Source: Thermonema rossianum DSM 10300 (lineage in GTDB: Bacteria; Bacteroidota; Bacteroidia; Cytophagales; Thermonemataceae). Taken from it: 64,000 nt of DNA. The notes under the pieces are model-generated. The model saw only the letters and a list, made by a program, of their open reading frames with translations, was not told the origin of the DNA and ran no database searches. Positions within the stretch are counted from its first letter, which is position 1, and each line of letters starts with the position of its first letter. Made by a program: the position numbers and the translations under genes. Shown piece after piece: positions 62,592-64,000 of the stretch. The DNA lies in the NCBI RefSeq assembly GCF_000426825.1, contig NZ_AUGC01000011.1, positions 56,613 to 120,612 on the forward strand. Reading direction: 5' to 3'.

Positions 62592-63452
62592 TTAATTATG
62601 TGAATTGACTTCGATCGTTTCAATATCCAAAGGTGAAGGGGGGCGTACAAAGTTAGAAGGGGCATACGGGTTGTAGCAGAATAACGAATTGAGGGAGGTG
62701 ATTCCCAGTAATTGTTTTACATATTGAGGGGATATGCCATATCTCAACAAGTGAATTGCAAAACTGTAACGCAATAGACGTGGCGAAACTTCTTTTCTTA
62801 CCCCCGCTTTCGCTGCTGCTGCTTTGATACTTTTCTGAATGCTTCGCGCTGAACATCTTTCGTGTTTCTGGTTTTCAAACAGATATTTTTTCGGAAGATA
62901 TGTTTGACAGTATCTTATCAAATCATTTATAGCTTTTTTAGGGATAGGAACAGAGCGCGGATAGCTACCGCTTTGTATATGCAATTCTTGCTTCTTAAAA
63001 TCTATATCATCTATTTTTAACTCTATCAGTTCCTTTAGGCGTATTCCTGTTCCATAAAGAAACAATATTATGCAACGTTGCTTTAAACTGTTTGCACACA
63101 AAAGCATTGCTTCTATCTCTGCTTGGCTAATCACAGGTGGAGTGCTTTTATGTCGAATCTTATAACTGGTGCAGATGCATAGATTCCTTTTGTATCTAAG
63201 CTTGAAAAAACAGATAATTGCTCTTCTTAATTGCCTTATATAGGAGGGAGAGTACTTTTTTCTTTCTAATAAAGAAAGAATATAAGCTTCAATTTCGCTA
63301 TCGGTTATCGTACTGATACTTTTATGTCGAAATGCTGTAAGAAACTTGCTTAGGCAACAACAGTATGCCCTAATGGTGGCAGGAGCATATTTTAATGCTT
63401 TGAGTTGCTGTCTAAATTGAATAACATCAGAAAAGTTTAATAAGTCATTCAT
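62592..63452 (-). CDS. Tyrosine recombinase, degenerate active site
   Basis: 286 residues. The SAM-like N-terminal domain (FRQQLKALKYAPATIRAYCCCL) and the integrase catalytic domain (ILFLYGTGIRLKELIELKIDDID with the first Arg) are clear. In the box II position where active enzymes have H-x-x-R-H, it reads SPRLLRYSFAIHLL: the first His is Arg and the His after R is Tyr. LLGH is LLGIT, so the late His is also lost. A candidate nucleophile Tyr is present in FCYNPYAP. The region is AT-rich compared with the rest of the window, which suggests acquisition. It may be inactive or act with unusual chemistry. Confidence 0.8.
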   Translation of the reverse strand: MNDLLNFSDVIQFRQQLKALKYAPATIRAYCCCLSKFLTAFRHKSISTITDSEIEAYILSLLERKKYSPSYIRQLRRAIICFFKLRYKRNLCICTSYKIRHKSTPPVISQAEIEAMLLCANSLKQRCIILFLYGTGIRLKELIELKIDDIDFKKQELHIQSGSYPRSVPIPKKAINDLIRYCQTYLPKKYLFENQKHERCSARSIQKSIKAAAAKAGVRKEVSPRLLRYSFAIHLLRYGISPQYVKQLLGITSLNSLFCYNPYAPSNFVRPPSPLDIETIEVNSHN

Positions 63453-63591
63453 AACATGTTCGCAATAACACTTCTTATCCTACAAAAATAAAAGGAGTAG
63501 ATGTAGCAAGCCAAATAACATAAGGCTTTATCCTTGTTTTTTGTGCATTTTTATAAAGCGAACTTTTGGTCTTTGGGCACAGAATACAAAG

Positions 63592-63599
63592 TATATTTG
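63592..63599 (+). promoter_or_regulatory. Candidate promoter for the right-edge secreted protein
   Basis: TATATTTG fits TAnnTTTG; TTTG segments upstream at 63565-63568 and 63572-63575 flank the ideal -33 spacing (23 or 16 nt). It lies about 42 nt before the ATG at 63642. Confidence 0.4.
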
Positions 63600-63641
63600 T
63601 GAGTCAACAAGCTTTTGTTTAACCTCAAAAAATCTAAACAA

Positions 63642-64000
63642 ATGAAAACTTTAAATACCTCAATCTCTTTAATGCTACTCTTTCTTTTGGGAAGTGTAGG
63701 ACTCATGAAGGCACAGGTCCTTGTTAAGTTGGAAACATTAGGTGATTTAAAATCTTACAAACAGGTTCAATTTAGGAATGTTCAAACCGGGGAGTACATT
63801 ATTTCGTGGAATGATCCTCGCGGGGGTGGTGTTTTGGAGTCTTCGCAGAAGCCGGATGACAAAGGTTTTCGCTTTTATCAGGCAGCGAATGCTGCACCGG
63901 GCAACTGTGAGATTAAGCGTATAGGTTGGGATGCGTTTAATTGGTCTGCTTATCCTAAGTTTATTGCGGTTAATCATGCCAAGCGTATTCCTAATACTAC
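63642..64000 (+). CDS. Secreted protein, possibly lectin-like (3'-truncated by window edge)
   Basis: The frame is open to the last base, so only about the first 119 residues are visible. A signal peptide is clear (about 1-24, ISLMLLFLLGSVGLMKAQ). After it, VQFRNVQTGEYIISWNDPRG ... FRFYQAANAAPGNCEIKRIGW has the rhythm of ricin-type/beta-trefoil sugar-binding repeats (aromatic and Gly spacing), but this is a weak resemblance. The gene is near the degenerate recombinase in the AT-rich tail. It may be a T9SS cargo, but the C-terminus lies outside the window. Confidence 0.55.
   Translation, partial: MKTLNTSISLMLLFLLGSVGLMKAQVLVKLETLGDLKSYKQVQFRNVQTGEYIISWNDPRGGGVLESSQKPDDKGFRFYQAANAAPGNCEIKRIGWDAFNWSAYPKFIAVNHAKRIPNT

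Overview
This window is a piece of a chromosome from a member of the phylum Bacteroidota, probably of the Cytophagia type. The evidence is the gene content: GldC, a protein with a type IX secretion (T9SS) sorting domain, DUF5686, DUF4421, DUF4159, DUF4836, DUF4254 and DUF3127 proteins, a bacterial GGGPS-type prenylglyceryl-phosphate synthase and a phosphosulfolactate synthase. Several upstream regions also carry the Bacteroidota promoter pattern (TTTG, about 19 nt, TAnnTTTG). GC looks close to 50% by eye in most of the window and falls clearly after about 62.5 kb. Genes are densely packed, often overlap by a few bases, and lie on both strands. The species cannot be named from the sequence alone.

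Layout. 0-9.3 kb: 3' end of a DUF5686 outer-membrane protein, a GT4 glycosyltransferase, two tandem secreted MORN/YwqK-like paralogues, a TPR-coiled coil-SpoIIE phosphatase, and pgk. 9.3-12.2 kb (minus strand): an overlapping operon of holA, two YqjE/YqjD-like small membrane proteins and a GGGPS-family synthase. 12.3-16.6 kb (plus): secreted papain-like protease, lipoprotein, DUF4159, DUF4254 and a GT9 heptosyltransferase-like gene. 16.6-20.8 kb: LMW protein tyrosine phosphatase, pth, a glycosyltransferase and a methyltransferase on minus, diverging from a flippase on plus. 20.8-26.9 kb: TPR protein, proline dehydrogenase, DUF4836 lipoprotein and an ABC transporter pair. 27.2-30.5 kb (minus): guaA, comA and DUF368. 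30.6-33.0 kb (plus): methyltransferase, exbD, TonB-like and gldC. 33.0-34.9 kb (minus): zinc-ribbon coiled-coil protein and Nif3. 35-41.4 kb (plus): a 1,425-residue T9SS-exported Calx-beta/LamG protein, DUF3127, a degenerate sensor-kinase-like protein and a small beta-barrel.

41.5-62.2 kb: hslU, a small secreted protein, a serine beta-lactamase-like hydrolase, a minus-strand operon (McrB-like AAA protein with lost catalytic motifs, recJ, DUF4421), an SBBP-repeat surface protein, a universal stress protein, menC, a two-subunit CoA transferase, a response regulator, an HTTM (gamma-carboxylase-like) membrane protein, a lipoprotein, a 2-hydroxyacid dehydrogenase, an HNH nuclease, an NlpC/P60 hydrolase, a deoxyhypusine-synthase-like enzyme and a LuxC-type acyl-CoA reductase. 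62.4-64 kb: tRNA-Glu(TTC), then an AT-rich segment with a tyrosine recombinase lacking two usual catalytic histidines and the start of a secreted protein that runs off the window.

Most of the window is core metabolism plus cell-envelope functions. The points most worth a second look are the McrB-like pseudo-ATPase upstream of recJ, the degenerate recombinase region at the right edge, the GGGPS and phosphosulfolactate synthase genes (possible unusual lipids), the histidine-less sensor-kinase-like protein, the ABC ATPase without its switch histidine, and the dispersed palindromic intergenic repeats. I see no CRISPR array, no complete prophage, no complete insertion sequence and no rRNA.
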